Program-made: the position numbers and the translations under genes
In this document: piece by piece, positions 1-11,431 of the stretch
Numbering within the stretch: position 1 is the first letter of the stretch
How the letters are laid out: each line of letters starts with the position of its first letter
Assembly: GCA_021234155.1 (NCBI GenBank)
Contig: JAJEKV010000008.1
Location: 2,358,955-2,422,954 of the forward strand
Length of the DNA stretch: 64,000 nt
DNA from: Isoetes taiwanensis
Lineage: Eukaryota > Streptophyta > Lycopodiopsida > Isoetales > Isoetaceae
Direction: 5' to 3'
Notes under the pieces: generated by a model
The model's database searches: none
Told to the model about the DNA's origin: nothing
Seen by the model: the letters and a program-made list of their open reading frames with translations, nothing else

Positions 1-803
1 ACCCGTCCTGATCTTTCTCTGTATTTTTCTTCCAAAGATCATGAACGATCTGTTCTTTTCTTGCTATAAATCTATTCCCATTGTATTAGCTTCTGCCTTC
101 CAGCCTTTCACACTAATGTTTTGTTTTAACTGCCCAAGGCATAAAATTTGAAGCTGAATTTCTCTCTTAGTTAAATTTGTAGAGACTATGGACTGTTCAG
201 ACCATATTCTTTTAAATTGAGTGCTCTGTGACAAATTGAGTGGACTTTGCATGATCTTCCCTAACTTCTTACCATAATTATTAAGTACTTTAGATACCTC
301 ATGGACTGAACATGCTTTATGTAAGTGAGGATGCTACTGTGGTGCGTGGATTTGTCTGCCACAACCCTCTTTCTTTTTTATTCCAAGGACAGATCATGTG
401 ATAGCACCTCATGGATCCTAAGGCTTCTGTGATGTGGTCATCTCTCTAGGCAACTTGTTGAATAATGGCCGGTCTTTTAATATTTTATATGTCACGAGTT
501 CCATCTTTCTAGGCAGGAAATATAGGACTATACATAGCTCTTATGGACCAAAATTGTCTCTAGCCAATTACAAGGCAAAATGTTTACATTTAATTCAAGC
601 ATTTCTTTAATCTTCTACCAATCTTTAAACTTTGTCTTAATATATGTTTACAGATTCTCATGAAAGCGTGACCAAACATGCAATTCCAGATTTGAACAGC
701 AAGGTTTGACTCTTCAAGAAGTTACATAAACGAGGACATGAATGTTGATGAGAATGACATGAAAGATGTGGGGGTCCAAAGGTAAAATGGTATGTTCCTA
801 TAG
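1..803. other. Non-coding DNA, nothing recognised
   Basis: AT-rich sequence with only short chance reading frames on both strands. I see no protein motif, tRNA-like fold, tandem repeat or terminal repeat. It could be intron or intergenic sequence belonging to the exon-like stretch that follows. Confidence 0.5.
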
Positions 804-1072
804 GTTCAGATTATTGGCGAAACAAGAAGGAAGAGTTTTATCATTGTATACAAAAATATCATGATCGTGAAGAAGGTTTTAGAGGGCGATGTCTCACATT
901 GGCAAAGAAGATTTCTCTCAGTAATGGCCGTGGAAATAAACCGGATGAGCTTCTGCCAAGCATGCAAAGTCAAATGCAGAGTAGAGAGCACTTTCAAACA
1001 ATGATTGGTGAGGATGGCCGGAAAAAGTTGGCAACAAATGTTGTCTCGCTTGACAGTCTCCAATTACCAAAG
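804..1072 (+). CDS. Exon-like open stretch of unknown gene
   Basis: An open frame of about 90 codons runs from a possible acceptor (TATAG before 804) to a possible donor (AAG|GTTTGT after 1072). The stop codon lies just past the donor. The predicted peptide is hydrophilic, starts near GSDYWRNKKEEFYH and ends near VVSLDSLQLPK, and its composition looks like a real protein rather than a chance frame. I do not recognise a family. No matching upstream or downstream exon was found, so it may be an orphan exon or a gene fragment carried by a mobile element. Confidence 0.3.
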
Positions 1073-1081
1073 GTTTGTTGA

Positions 1082-2365
1082 TGCTTCCACTTCACAAAGA
1101 TGAGTGCCAGAATTTTTGAGGGTTTTTTTTGGAAGGGTTTAGAGGGTTTTTTAGATTGTCAGCATCAAATTCTTTGCCATTGGTTTTGAGGTGTAAGATG
1201 CAATTGAAGACTCCTACTATAGAAATAACACCGTATTAAAGTATATAGAAGTAGTTTAACGAATAGTTTGAAGGAACTATTGAAGACAAAATACTATAAT
1301 CCACAATGTTATGAAAACCTGACACATGAAGTCCTCATCCTTCTACACACTCACATTCAGTGCAGAACGCTTCACGCCTTCTTCCTTCAACCTGAGATTC
1401 CCTTGAAACTGCTTGGCTGATTCTCGATAATACGAAGAATGCTAAGCACATGCTAAAAAGGATAAGTAGTACTACTCATAATTTCATAGAAGATTCCAAG
1501 TAAGATAATGCGAAGAGGTATCTTGATTTCGATCCTCTCGATGCGACATTTACTCATTGTCATTGAACCATCTCGTGGAGTAAAACTCTACACAAATTTC
1601 ATGGTTACATTTCAAGCGAAGGAAAATGATCTATCGAAACAAATACATACCCGGCAAATTTCTTCGATCAAGTACTATATCCCGACATTACGCATTAGGC
1701 CTTTCTTCATTGACTTTCTGAAGCCCTCATTACAACTTCCAGAATGCTTTTCCCTGGTTTATACTGCTGAAGTCGCCCATTGATACCTCTCTAAGGTTCC
1801 GAAAGTTTCCGCCTCTTTGTAGTGTGTAAGCAAGAGGACAAAATGGGATGGGAGTTTGTTTCAGTGTAAACCATATAACCAACATACCCTTGAACATCAC
1901 AACACATAATCTTCAAGAAGAAATTAAAGATTTTTTCAACAACCTAGGTTACCGTGGTTCATGGAGCCCCCATAACTATGCTAGAACAACAACTGCATGG
2001 TTTAACCGAAATGATTCCTAATATTTAAAGTGCCAAACAGTTAGACAATGAAAATACATAAGAGGTTTCAACAAACAAAATAATCAAGACTGCGACGCTA
2101 ATCTTTGAGTATGCAAAAGGTAAGCAGGTTGGCATCTTCAGGAGTTTGCATTTAGCATACCAAAGGGATAAAAATGGACGGAAGTGGCTGGGAAGCCGCG
2201 AGCAGGCGTCGGCATGCCATTTTATGGTGGTAATAACATTGCAAAATGGAGGCAAAAGCCAAAGCCGCATTTAAACATTTAAGGCATTTAAAATACCAAG
2301 GTACTTGATAGCAGCCGCGGAACCGGCGTGATGGCAGCCGGAGAGGTAAAGTATGTAGAGGGCCG
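1082..2365. other. Non-coding DNA, nothing firm
   Basis: The frames at 1508-1783 and 2025-2270 have no recognisable motif. A short stretch at about 1900-2020 could encode a few plausible residues (GYRGSWSPHNYART) but it is too short to assign. No repeats or RNA genes were seen. Confidence 0.4.
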
Positions 2366-2735
2366 TAGAAATCATCCTACCAAATGCTCACCTTAGAGGC
2401 TCTATAGAATCTCTTGGAACTTGAGAGGAATGCCTTTGGATCAGCCTTCATTCTTGTGGCGTTCAAGCCCAGGAATGTAATTTGGTCTTTATTTGCGGCA
2501 AAATGAAATTTCGTGCCAGATTCCAACGTCTATTGCTTCCTTCATTCGTGTGAACAGAGTAGATTTATCATCCAATAACCCATCTGGCCAAATTCCATCA
2601 TTGTTATCATCCCATATGTTAACCTTTGAGGTCTGTCTTAACAATTCCTTATCAGGGCAACTTCCTGCTGTAAATGTATCTAATTTACAAAACTTCAATG
2701 TAAGTCTTCAATGTAAGCTAACATTGAATTACTAA
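2366..2735 (+). pseudogene. LRR receptor-like kinase fragment (relic)
   Basis: Across two frames the sequence encodes leucine-rich-repeat modules. Around 2370-2410 is a module starting PNAHLRGSIESLG. From 2493 onward come consecutive repeats with the plant LRR signatures DLSSNNPSGQIP and NSLSGQLPAVNVSNLQNFNVS. Plant extracellular LRRs have about 24 residues with the core LxLxxNxLxGxIP, which is met here. No signal peptide, transmembrane helix or kinase domain follows; the frame ends at 2735 inside a repeated sequence. It is a truncated copy of an LRR-III-like receptor ectodomain, distinct from the fuller gene near 59.5-61.8 kb. Confidence 0.65.
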
Positions 2736-2789
2736 TTCCCATTGCGTTGTGCCTGAGCCACTCCCCAAGCCGGCATTAAGTAGCACAAT
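2717..2789. repeat. Short dispersed repeat, copy 1
   Basis: This stretch, beginning GCTAACATTGAATTACTAAT, recurs in the same orientation at 8392-8465 with small differences, including the shared GAGCCACTCCCC and CATTAAGTAG blocks. The two copies lie either side of the minus-strand gypsy relic. They do not behave like its LTRs, because the copy edges are on the wrong side relative to the primer binding site. Confidence 0.6.
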
Positions 2790-3099
2790 CCCTTCCCGAG
2801 GTTTAAACGTCTGCGTTAACCCGAGGGAAAAATCGTTTATCCTATTTACAAAGTAAGGATGTTTATTTCTATAACCTCAGTTCCTTTAGAAGTTATGATT
2901 CTCTCATTTCGATTTAGGTTAGAAATGACCTCAATTCCATTAGAGGATTTTTGTTCCCCTTTTCAGTTAGGGTTGGCCTACTTAATCTCTTTACAATCGT
3001 TAGTAAAGAATTTAGCAATTCTATGCATATCAATATCTAGATATTTTATCAATAAAACAATTGCAATAATAATAATATGGAATTCCAAATATAAAGTTT

Positions 3100-3270
3100 T
3101 GTAGGTCTTGAGCTTTGCCTATTATTCTTGCAAAGTTCTTTTCAATTCGTCCACCAAGACCCCGTATTCTTTTAGTTGTATCAATTTTTGTAGGTCTTGA
3201 ACTTTGCCTATTATTCTTGCAAAGTTCTTTTCATTGTTAGTCCACCAAGGCACCGTATTCTTTTTAGTTG
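3100..3270. repeat. Two-copy tandem duplication, period about 89 bp
   Basis: A unit beginning TGTAGGTCTTGA(G/A)CTTTGCC occurs at 3100-3178 and again at 3189-3270 with few differences. It lies immediately downstream, in minus-strand sense, of the gypsy integrase end, where a polypurine tract and 3' LTR would be expected. It may be the remains of that LTR's edge. Confidence 0.7.
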
Positions 3271-3279
3271 AATTGAATC

Positions 3280-3762
3280 TTAGAATACCATCTTTACCGA
3301 TTGGGCCGGATGAAATTTAAATTTCACGAGATACCTTCGATAAGAGGAACTTCTAGTCTCCTTATCTTGATGGGTCAATATTTTCTCCGGTTCCAGCACC
3401 TCTTCATCATCTTTAATGTTGGGAGGTTCTGATTGCTCCATTCTCTGCAAAATCTCAGGAGAAATTTCACTTCCCTTATAGGGTTTCAGTATTCCCACAT
3501 TAAAAACTGGGTGCAAGTTAGTCCATTTCCCATATAAATGTAAACGATAAGCATTCTCACCGACTTTGTCGTCAACTTGGAATGGACCGTAATACCTAGG
3601 TGCCAGTTTTACGTACCGGTTACCCATCTTTCGCAGACGCTTTTTGGGAAGATGAATCCAAACCCATTGATCCTTTTTATAAACAACTCTTTTTCGTTTC
3701 TTTGCGAGTTTGGAAGCCTTCAATTCCTGGCTTTTCTGAATTCGTGCTTTTACCTCTCGCAA
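3280..3762 (-). pseudogene. Ty3/gypsy integrase C-terminus (relic)
   Basis: A 160-codon minus-strand frame carries the hallmark C-terminal region of Ty3/gypsy integrase: KLAPRYYGPFQV, then AYRLHLYGKWTNLHPVFNV and LKPYKGSE. These match the conserved 'KLAPRYYGPF..., HPVFHVS.LK' block. The tail (EPEKILTHQDKETRSSSYRRYLVKF) resembles the start of the chromodomain-like tail of chromoviruses. It is the last pol segment of the minus-strand element covering 3.3-8.3 kb. Confidence 0.88.
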
Positions 3763-4372
3763 GATATCTCAAAAAAGTAGTGGCTTCATCGGAACCGTGT
3801 ACTTCTCCACCTAGTTTACGGGAATGGAGATTCCAAAGAATATCTATATACTACTTCAAAAGGAGTTCTTTGGGTAACCGAGTGCAATTGTGTTATTATA
3901 AGCAAACTCCAATAGATAAAGATATTCTTCCCAATTTGGGTTTCCTTTCAAAGAACATAAGATCTCGGCATATCTTCAATAACTCGATTAACAACCTCGG
4001 TGACCATCATCCGTTTGGGATGATATGCGATGGAAAAACTTTAAAAGTCGCGTGCCTAAGTTTTTCATAAGTCCACCCCTTAATTTGCTACAAAATAGGG
4101 GATCCCTATCATTATGATTGCATCCGCATCCCATGGACCTTAAATATTTCCTTTAAGAAAATCTTGCTTGCTTAAGGAGCAGATCATGCTAGATTTTACA
4201 AGGAATAAAATGAGCTTGTTTAGACAACCCGTCTACTCTTGTCCAAATTTGATCATTCTTGTGGATAGTCTTTGGTAACCCTTGAATAAAATCCATGGTG
4301 ATATGCTTCCATGGTTTTTCCGGAATAGGCAAAGGCCGTACTAATCCGCAGGCTTACCAGTAGAAGCTTTTG
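3763..4372 (-). pseudogene. Ty3/gypsy integrase core, heavily decayed
   Basis: By position between the HHCC end (4373-4639) and the integrase C-terminus (3280-3762), this stretch should hold the integrase catalytic core. Only short matching snatches remain on the minus strand, such as a sequence reading as a PNRLTKMVHFIP-like stretch and a TKAISPF-like phrase, interrupted by stops and shifts. A complete DDE triad cannot be read. Confidence 0.45.
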
Positions 4373-5039
4373 TTATGCTTCGACATATTTTCTTACATCT
4401 CTTTCAAGCTTTGGCCAAAAGAAACGTCGTTTAACGGTTGCCAAAGTAGCCTGAAATCTCGATGACCGTGGAGTATGGAGGTTCATGACATTCCCCGTAT
4501 AACTTTCAACCTGTATGCTTGTGTAATACAAGTACGATTTTAGATAGAATAATAATCCATTATGGATTCTATATACTGCCAAAGAATCTCTTCCACCCTT
4601 TTGTACCTGTATGCAGGGGAGTAGCAAAGGAGGGGTCATTCACATATTCTTCTTTCATAGGTTCCAAATCAACAAATTCTGCTACAGATATAGCTTGAAT
4701 ACTTATCCGACTTAATGCATCTGCAACCTGGTTCTCCTTCCCAGGCTTATATTCAAGCTGCATCCCCTCAAAATCCTTTATAGTGTCAATGAGCTTTAAT
4801 TGCCGTGCATTGATAATGTCCTGTGTTTGTATATGTTTCAAGCTTTGCTGATCAAAACGAGCTACAAACTTGGATCCCATAAGATAATGCCTCCACTTCT
4901 TAAGCGCATGAACTAAGGCAATCAATTCTTTTTCATAAGTGTTATACTTTTGCTCTAAGGGTTTGAGCATTCGGTTGACATAAGCTAATGGATGTCCATC
5001 TTGCATCATCTCTTGCACCAATAGCATTTCCACTTGCAT
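4373..5039 (-). pseudogene. Ty3/gypsy RNase H and integrase zinc region (relic)
   Basis: The frame 4569-5039 encodes the element-type RNase H: HPLAYVNRMLKPLEQKYNTY, EKELIALVHALKKWRHYL, and DALSRI at the end. These match the usual 'a.....s.kLs..e.nY...ekE.lAiv.al..WRhYL' pattern. The frame 4373-4639, overlapping out of phase, gives the integrase HHCC-linked stretch SSRFQATLATVKRRFFWP followed by LERDVRKYVE. The two frames are separated by a frameshift near 4.6 kb. The RNase H acts on RNA:DNA hybrid in reverse transcription; integrase inserts the cDNA. Neither can be made intact here. Confidence 0.85.
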
Positions 5040-5250
5040 GCAACCGCAATTTGTAAAAGGTTTGTTCGGTCAAATGCAGCACTAACACCGGTTCAATTGC
5101 CATGTTCTCTTTTTAAAATTCGGAAAGCTTCCCTCGGCCTGATTCCAAACAAAGGGGTATCTTTCTTTAAAACCCTGCTAAGAGGAAGGGTTATTTTTGT
5201 GAAATCCTTCACAAATCTTCGATAGTAAGCGCATAATAACGCACAAAAGA

Positions 5251-5871
5251 TCAGAAATCCTTGATGTTTTCGTAGAGGCCAATCAATGATAACCCTAATC
5301 TTTTGGGATCCATCCGTATGCCTTCCTTGGATATGATATGACCTAAATATCCAACTTCTTGCATAAAGAACACCGCTTTTAGACTCATTAACAAACAGCT
5401 TATTTTGCCTCGAAGGTCAAAAACACGGTGAAGGTGTTGCTTGTGCTCCTCCATAGTTCTACTATATATAAGTATATCACAAAGAAGACTACAACACTTT
5501 TCCCTAAGACGGTGCTAGAACTCTCCCCATAAGACTACAGAAAAGTTTCCGGAGCATTGGTCGACCAAAAAGCATTACACGAAACTCATAGTGACCAAAA
5601 GTTGTTCAATGCCGCTTTTACCAATGTCTTCTTCTTTTATTCGGATTTGATGATATCCTTATTTCAAATCAATTTTGCTAAATATGCAAGCACCTCGTAA
5701 TTCATCAAATAGGTCATCTGCTCTGGGCACTGGGAATTTATCCTTAATAGTCAACTTATTAAGAGCTCTATAATCCACGCACATCCTATATCCCTTATCT
5801 TTCTTTTGATTAGGATAACAGTCGCCAAAAAGGTGAACAACTTGGCGGGTTATTAGTTGCCGCTCTAACAT
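5251..5871 (-). pseudogene. Ty3/gypsy reverse transcriptase (relic)
   Basis: The segment 5659-5871 encodes the N-terminal RT block: [33 protein letters not shown], and FSKIDLK. These are diagnostic of Ty3/gypsy RT. The segment 5251-5454 encodes the C-terminal block with VGYLGHIISKEGIRMDPKR. The catalytic YxDD motif falls between them in a disrupted stretch and is not readable in one frame. Order along the minus strand is RT, RNase H, integrase, the Ty3/gypsy order. Confidence 0.9.
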
Positions 5872-7806
5872 CTCTCTGCTTTTGTTTCGAAAGCTCTAAT
5901 TTTTTGAAATGATCCACTCTATAAGGTGCCCTATTTGGAGCAACTTTTCTTGCAACTGTATTGCATGATCCTCTGGACGATGAGGAGGTAGATCTAAAGT
6001 TTCCTCATCTTTAAAGAGATCGTTAAACCGCCTCTAAAAAAGCACATAAACTCGAGAGGCACCTCGTGATGGCGGATCAGAATTTCTCAAGTAAATAAAG
6101 ATGATTTTATTAACTTCTTAGCCCCGAAAGGCGTCAAGGGGTTCGGCTTGAGATGTGGAATCGTACATAGCTTCAAGGGTTGCCCTCAACCATATAGTTA
6201 CCGTCTTTTCCTCAGAATTAGGCGTCATCATAATTGTTTCGCCATCCAATTCCTAATATCACATCCATAGTTCCTAGAGGAGCCACAATCAAAACTCTTT
6301 CCTCGAATATCGCCCCTATTTGGATAGGAGCTACCACATATTTATCTGCACCGATTCCTAGGACCTTTCAAACCACACCCACCATGGATTTTTGTTTTGC
6401 AAATCAAATAGGTAATCCTAATTTATACACCAAGTCCTGCGAGATAAAGTCATGTGTTTGAACCGTCATCAAGTAAAACAAGTCCACATCTTGACCTTTT
6501 CTCAACCTTTCATCTTAAACAACCATGCTTAGAAGATCCCAGATCGTCTTGACAAATTCTTTAGGTATGCAATTTGCAGATCTCCCTTTTCTGCTCCAAT
6601 GGTCGCAAAGCTTTCCTTTATTTCTTTCCTCTCCTTCCCTAGAAGTTTCCGCCTATCTTCCACATGGTGAGATTGAGCAACTTGCCTTTCCTTAGGCGCG
6701 GCTCTTTAAACCGTGACTTTCTTTGTATTTTTATCTACCGGGTCGTATTCTTGGTGAGTTGGATTGATAATGTGGACCCCCACAATTATAACATCCAGGT
6801 CTTTGGCCCTTTACTCGTTCTGTTTTGGACTTCATGCATTATTAGAGCATTTTCCATTTCTCCCATTAAACCTGGTCTTCGCTCTTCACATCCCCTTTTA
6901 TTTTCTTATCTCTTCTATTTTCAAATTTTTCACGCTTTGTCTTTTTTTCACGACGAAGGCGCCCTTCCCATATAACCAACTTACGGGTTCAACTTTTCGC
7001 TCTGCTCCTCTGCTTTAATTGCATCTTCCATGTTGACTGGTTCAATAAGATCTAACTTTCTGCAAATATGTCCTCCTCAACCCATTCACTAACTTCCTTA
7101 AGAGTTCGTGTTCACCCAAGTTCCCTAACTTGTGAACCTAGATGACTAAATTTCATGTAATATTTGGACCTTTGTTTCACCATCATCCCGCTTAACAAGG
7201 TCCCATTCTTTTTGCAATATCCCCGTAATAGTTTGCATGCAAATAATGGGCTTCAAATGCACTACTTAAAAACTGCCCATGAGTTAACCTCGCCGCATCA
7301 ATCAAGGCCCTTGCCACCAAACTTGAGCTTGTTCATCTAAATATGTGTCCATGGCTTGCAGTTTTTCTTGTTGGTCACCGCTGTTAACTCTCTCAAAAAA
7401 CTTTCCATATCCCCGTGAAGCTTATTACTTGCATTGGCTTAACGGACACTCCATACCAAGAAAGTATGGCGTGATCAACTTTTTCCAACCATTTAGGAGC
7501 TTTATCTCTTTTAGTTGGCGATCGGTTTGATAGTCTTCAAAGGTTATGGGTTATCAAGCACCTGTGACGGATTTTCAGGTGGTGGTGGATGAGCAGGTGG
7601 AGGATCTCTAGGTAATGGAGGTGGTGGACATTACCGAAGAAAACCATAGAGTAGAGCAATGCCTCCTAATTTATAATCGTAATCCTCCGGGATGTAGGCC
7701 GTGGTATCACTGGTAGCGATGAAATCGGGCGCTCTTAAGGCCCGGCCGATATTGCTCTTCGAGATATTGTAACGGCAGCCATCGCCGCGTGTTCAAGAGC
7801 CGGACC
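5872..7806 (-). pseudogene. Ty3/gypsy gag-protease region, decayed
   Basis: The RT block continues upstream (minus strand) into about 1.9 kb that should hold gag and protease. A stretch around 6400-6500 reads as a protease-like TVQTHDFISQDLVYKLGLPI. A zinc-knuckle cannot be read confidently. Stops are dense. Base composition is uneven, with long pyrimidine runs on the plus strand at 6840-6950. The plus-strand frames at 6664-7018 are shadows. Confidence 0.5.
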
Positions 7807-7817
7807 GCTCGATACCA
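7807..7817 (-). promoter_or_regulatory. Putative retroelement primer binding site
   Basis: On the minus strand this reads TGGTATCGAGC, one base short of the initiator-methionine tRNA binding site TGGTATCAGAGC used by most plant LTR elements. It sits at the expected place between the 5' LTR side (higher coordinates) and gag. The missing base is the A of a CAG trinucleotide. Confidence 0.6.
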
Positions 7818-8330
7818 AATTGATACAACTAAAGAAAGAACCACACTTCAAAATACAAAACCAAATAAACAAGTAAAGGTCTTCAATCTTTGAAGATCTG
7901 ATATCCACCCAACCGGGCAAGGCTTTCTACAAGAATCGTTTCTTGTTGTACAAGCGCAACTAAGGGTTCTAACTTCTAGAATGCAGGCTGGCTCATCACT
8001 AACTATTGCAGACGCGAGTTCTTAGCACACCGGGATTTTCTCCCTCGATGAAGGAAACGCTTACTTTTATAGGGCCGGATCACCTATTTACGAAGAGCCT
8101 TTCTTAATCTCAAATATCAATCCAAAAGGTAGATAAACATTGGAAATAGCAGATCGGCCGGAAATAGCTTGGATTTGGCCTTTTCTGCGATCATTCGACC
8201 CTTCTTGGCTAAATCCGGAGACTCGATATGAGTCCCGGTTTTCAATGTTGAAACGGTCCGCTACCGGTTTCTCGCCACGTCAAGCTATAATTTTAATAAA
8301 AACCATTAACCTTTAGTTTATCACAATATT
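7818..8330 (-). repeat. Probable 5' LTR of the minus-strand gypsy relic
   Basis: Placed only by its position next to the primer binding site. It is GC-richer than its surroundings and has no coding content. I could not align a matching 3' LTR by eye around 2.7-3.3 kb, so the boundaries are approximate and the LTR pair is unproven. Confidence 0.35.
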
Positions 8331-8391
8331 TTTACCCCATATAGTCGCAAGGGTTATATAAATGAAAATAACCTACCATTAACCACTAATT

Positions 8392-8465
8392 GCTAACATT
8401 GAATTGCTAATTCCCATTGCTTGGCTCTGAGCCACTCCCCTTCCATGACATTAAGTAGTAACAAT
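8392..8465. repeat. Short dispersed repeat, copy 2
   Basis: Second copy of the sequence at 2717-2789, in the same orientation, including GAATT(G/A)CTAATTCCCATTGC. It lies between the gypsy relic and the copia relic. It may be part of a longer repeated fragment now disrupted. Confidence 0.6.
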
Positions 8466-8588
8466 GATAATCATGCTCAAAGTAGAAAACCATATAGAAG
8501 TAGAAAGCAGTGATAACAAAGAATATGTGGAAATCCAAATTCCAGAACTTGAAGAAATAGAGGCGTAAGAGTCGAGGGAATTCAACCC

Positions 8589-10250
8589 ATGGAGATGGAA
8601 GAAAGAGGAGAGGTCTCATACCTATGGAAGGTCAAAAATTCAAAGAGAGATAATCTCAAAGAGTACACGGAATGCAAGCGGCGACCATCTAGGTTTGGGA
8701 GAGATGAGAAAGATAAAGGCACATGTAAGACCAATACACCATTTATGTTATGCACCATAGAGCTAGATCGTATGTTGAAGCTATTAACTACTTGGGATGC
8801 ATGTAAATGGAAGGTAGCAATGGAGGAGGAGCTGGACTCATTGATTGACATGTACTTATGATCTTGTATCTCGTCCTAAAAAGAAAAGTGTTGTTAAAAT
8901 GCAAGTGGATTTTAAAACTAGAAAAAGATCCCACGGGAAGGTTGAAAAGTACAAAGCAAGGACCGGTCGCATAAGGTTTTATTCAAGAAGAAGGTATAGA
9001 TTATCATGATACATTTTTACCAATTGTTAAACTAACCAAGTTTGAGGACCTTGATAGCCCCCTTGTAATTGAGCATGATCTAGATCTTGACCATATGGAT
9101 GTTAAGACAACTTTTTCCCAATGGAGAATTAGAGGAAGAGATGTATATGGAACGGCCGATTGGTTTTGAAGTGCAAGGAAATAAAGTATGCGCGAGGTTG
9201 AAGAAGGCGATATATGGGCTTAGGCAAGCAACAAGACAATGGTATATGTGCATGAATACCTTCTTGTTATCCTGAAGGGTTTGGAAAATTAAAAAGTGAA
9301 GCAAATTTGTATATAAAAAAGAATAAGGAAAAAATTTATATGTTGATGATTGTGTCATGTCGCTGCTGCTTCAAAACATTTGAGCATGGAGGTTTATAGC
9401 AATAAAGTCCGGAGTGCTGATATTGATTACAAGAAACGGTATATTAAGAAGATGCTTGATAACTTCAGATATGTGAATGCAAACCAATTCCAATGCCTCA
9501 AGTGGTTCGATAATAAGATTTGTAAAAAGTATGTGCCCTAGGATCCAGGAAGAGAAAAGGCAAATGAAAAAAAATACCATATAAGGAGCTTATTAGAAGT
9601 TTGCTTTATGTTGCCAATGCCATAAGACTAGATATTGCATTTGTGGTGAACTTCTTGAGTAGATATTTGAATAATCCAGTTGGGCACATTGGATTGTCGC
9701 AAAAATGTATTCTTCGATATTTAAAGGGGACTACGGATTTGGGAATTCATTACAGATGAAGTGATAGGAACCCTAAGATAGCGGGTTTTGCGTAATTATC
9801 CGTTATCTTGGATGCATTGGACCGAGATCTCTAAATGAACGGGAAGTCTATAACAGATAATGGTGCAGAAATTTCATGGTGTAGTAAGAAACAAAATTGT
9901 CCAACGGCCAAGTGCCAAATCGAGTATATATCCGCTTCATTAGCAAGTAGAGAAATTATATGGCTAAGAAAATTGTTGAACGAACTTGGGAGAAGTAAAC
10001 CGGTCCGACTAAGCTTTACTTGTGATAACAAAATCAATGCTACATTCAAGGACAAAGCATTGATCTTCTCAATTTCATTTCATAGAGAAAAGGTGGCCGA
10101 AGGAGAAATTGATATCTATATATTCCTACCGGTAGATAGGAGGCGGATATTTTGACAAACGCATTGGGTGAAAGCAAACATACGCAATTTAGAAATGCTA
10201 TTGGCATTGGGAATATGGCATTAAGAGGACCGGTAGAAATTACTAATGTT
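8589..10250 (+). pseudogene. Ty1/copia pol (RT-RNase H) relic
   Basis: Collinear but frame-shuffled copia pol. Segment 8780-8860 gives the RT entry (WKVAMEEELDSL). Around 8940-9040 are decayed traces of the KARLVAQGF and IDYDETF...VVK blocks. Segment 9087-9275 has EMYMERPIGFEVQG and ARLKKAIYGLRQATRQWY, diagnostic of copia RT. Segment 9560-9760 has PYKELIRSLLYVANA and FLSRYLNNPVG. Segment 9835-10140 is the RNase H tail with ISWCSKKQNCPTAKC and EIIWLRKLL. The end at about 10150-10245 reads as the usual C-terminus (DILTNALGESKHTQFR). Gag, protease, integrase and clear LTRs are absent, so this is a 3' truncated copy. Confidence 0.85.
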
Positions 10251-10900
10251 AATGCCATGTTCTCGCTTTTAGTACATAGGGCTAATGACACGTATTCACA
10301 CACGGTTGTTATCAAAAGATAATAGAGGTGGTTTTTTAGAAGCGGTAGGTACAGTGGAGGCGAAAAAGCAGGAGATGGTGGCGGTGAAAAATAGGAGAAG
10401 AGACCGTAGTTAAAAAGGCAAAGAAACGATAATTGTGAGATCGAACATGTGCTAGTCAAGACCGCATAGGCGATGGAAAAAAAATCCGCCTTTGGTTGGA
10501 TCGGAGATTAGCGGCAAGTCGTTGTGGTTGGATCGGTAGGGCTACGCATTATATTGCGTAATCGGCGATTAAAGTTCCTTGATACTTGATTGGGGTTGCG
10601 AGACCCAAACAAATAGTTTGCAGAGAAATAATAGAAGAGCAAACCTGAGTTCTGAAGAAAACCGTAAAGGCGTTTTCATTGAAATGAGTTAAAGACACTT
10701 GTAGATTGGTATTCGGTTTTGTGTGAAGTGATTTGCAGGAAGTTGAGTTCGGGGTTGAAATCTGGGTTCAAATCCTAGGCCCATAAATATCATGTTGTAC
10801 TCTTATGTATAATATATTGCTCCCAATGGCCACATACATTTCAATGTATCAACATCTCCATGGAGCAACCTCTAAGCATACTAATATGCAAGCTACCTAG
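10251..10900. other. Non-coding DNA after the copia relic
   Basis: No coding motif. The position after the copia C-terminus suggests element 3' UTR and possibly a decayed LTR, but no TG...CA boundary or matching partner was found. Confidence 0.35.
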
Positions 10901-11131
10901 ATGCCACTTGGTGGTTTGAAATGCATTTTAATATTCATGCATCTGTCGATTATTGATTTCATTATAAATAACAATGCTCTCTTGAATACCATTTGCTTCA
11001 CTGCATTATGGAATATCTGGAAACATAGAAATAGATGTTTGTATGGTGGTCACAATTACCAACATGTTTTGGATAAAGTTGCGTTATTTTTTGACCTTGA
11101 ACTAGCAAATTTGCTCAAAAAACAAATATGA
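10901..11131 (+). pseudogene. LINE C-terminal fragment
   Basis: The frame includes ALWNIWKHRNRCLYGG, which matches the conserved 'W.IWk.RN...f.g' segment after the zinc-binding (zf-RVT) domain of plant LINE reverse transcriptases. The rest of the frame has the matching spacing (TICFTALW upstream). No RT core or endonuclease accompanies it, so it is a short orphan fragment. Confidence 0.55.
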
Positions 11132-11420
11132 TGATGCTCAATTTGATCAACAATGGAATTCACTTGGACATTTTTCTGGCTTTCATAATTTCTTTAAGCT
11201 GAATTGTCAATATATTGGGAGATCGATCCAAATGACAACTAAAAAATCGACACGGAGAGGCCGCCAACATCGCCGTTGAGCTCCAAGTTCCATTCAATAG
11301 GGAATTGAAAAACCTAAACCTTTTTGTATATGCAAGGACCCTTGTACCTATATGGTGATTATCGATTTGCATGAGATGTGGGAGAGTGCATTGCCTGTGA
11401 TGTAGTTACTTGCATCTGTT

Positions 11421-11431
11421 GGGGGGGGGGG
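11421..11431. repeat. Poly-G run (11 bases)
   Basis: An uninterrupted run of G within otherwise mixed sequence. Runs of this length are error-prone in sequencing, so the exact length is doubtful. The surrounding 11.13-11.83 kb has no recognisable coding content. Confidence 0.6.

Noticed and set aside
2717-3270. Region considered as the 3' LTR of the minus-strand gypsy relic
   Set aside because: No convincing alignment with 7818-8330 by eye; the only match (to 8392-8465) is on the wrong side of the primer binding site.
6664-7018. Plus-strand frames over the gypsy gag region
   Set aside because: Pyrimidine-rich antisense of the minus-strand element; no protein-like motif.
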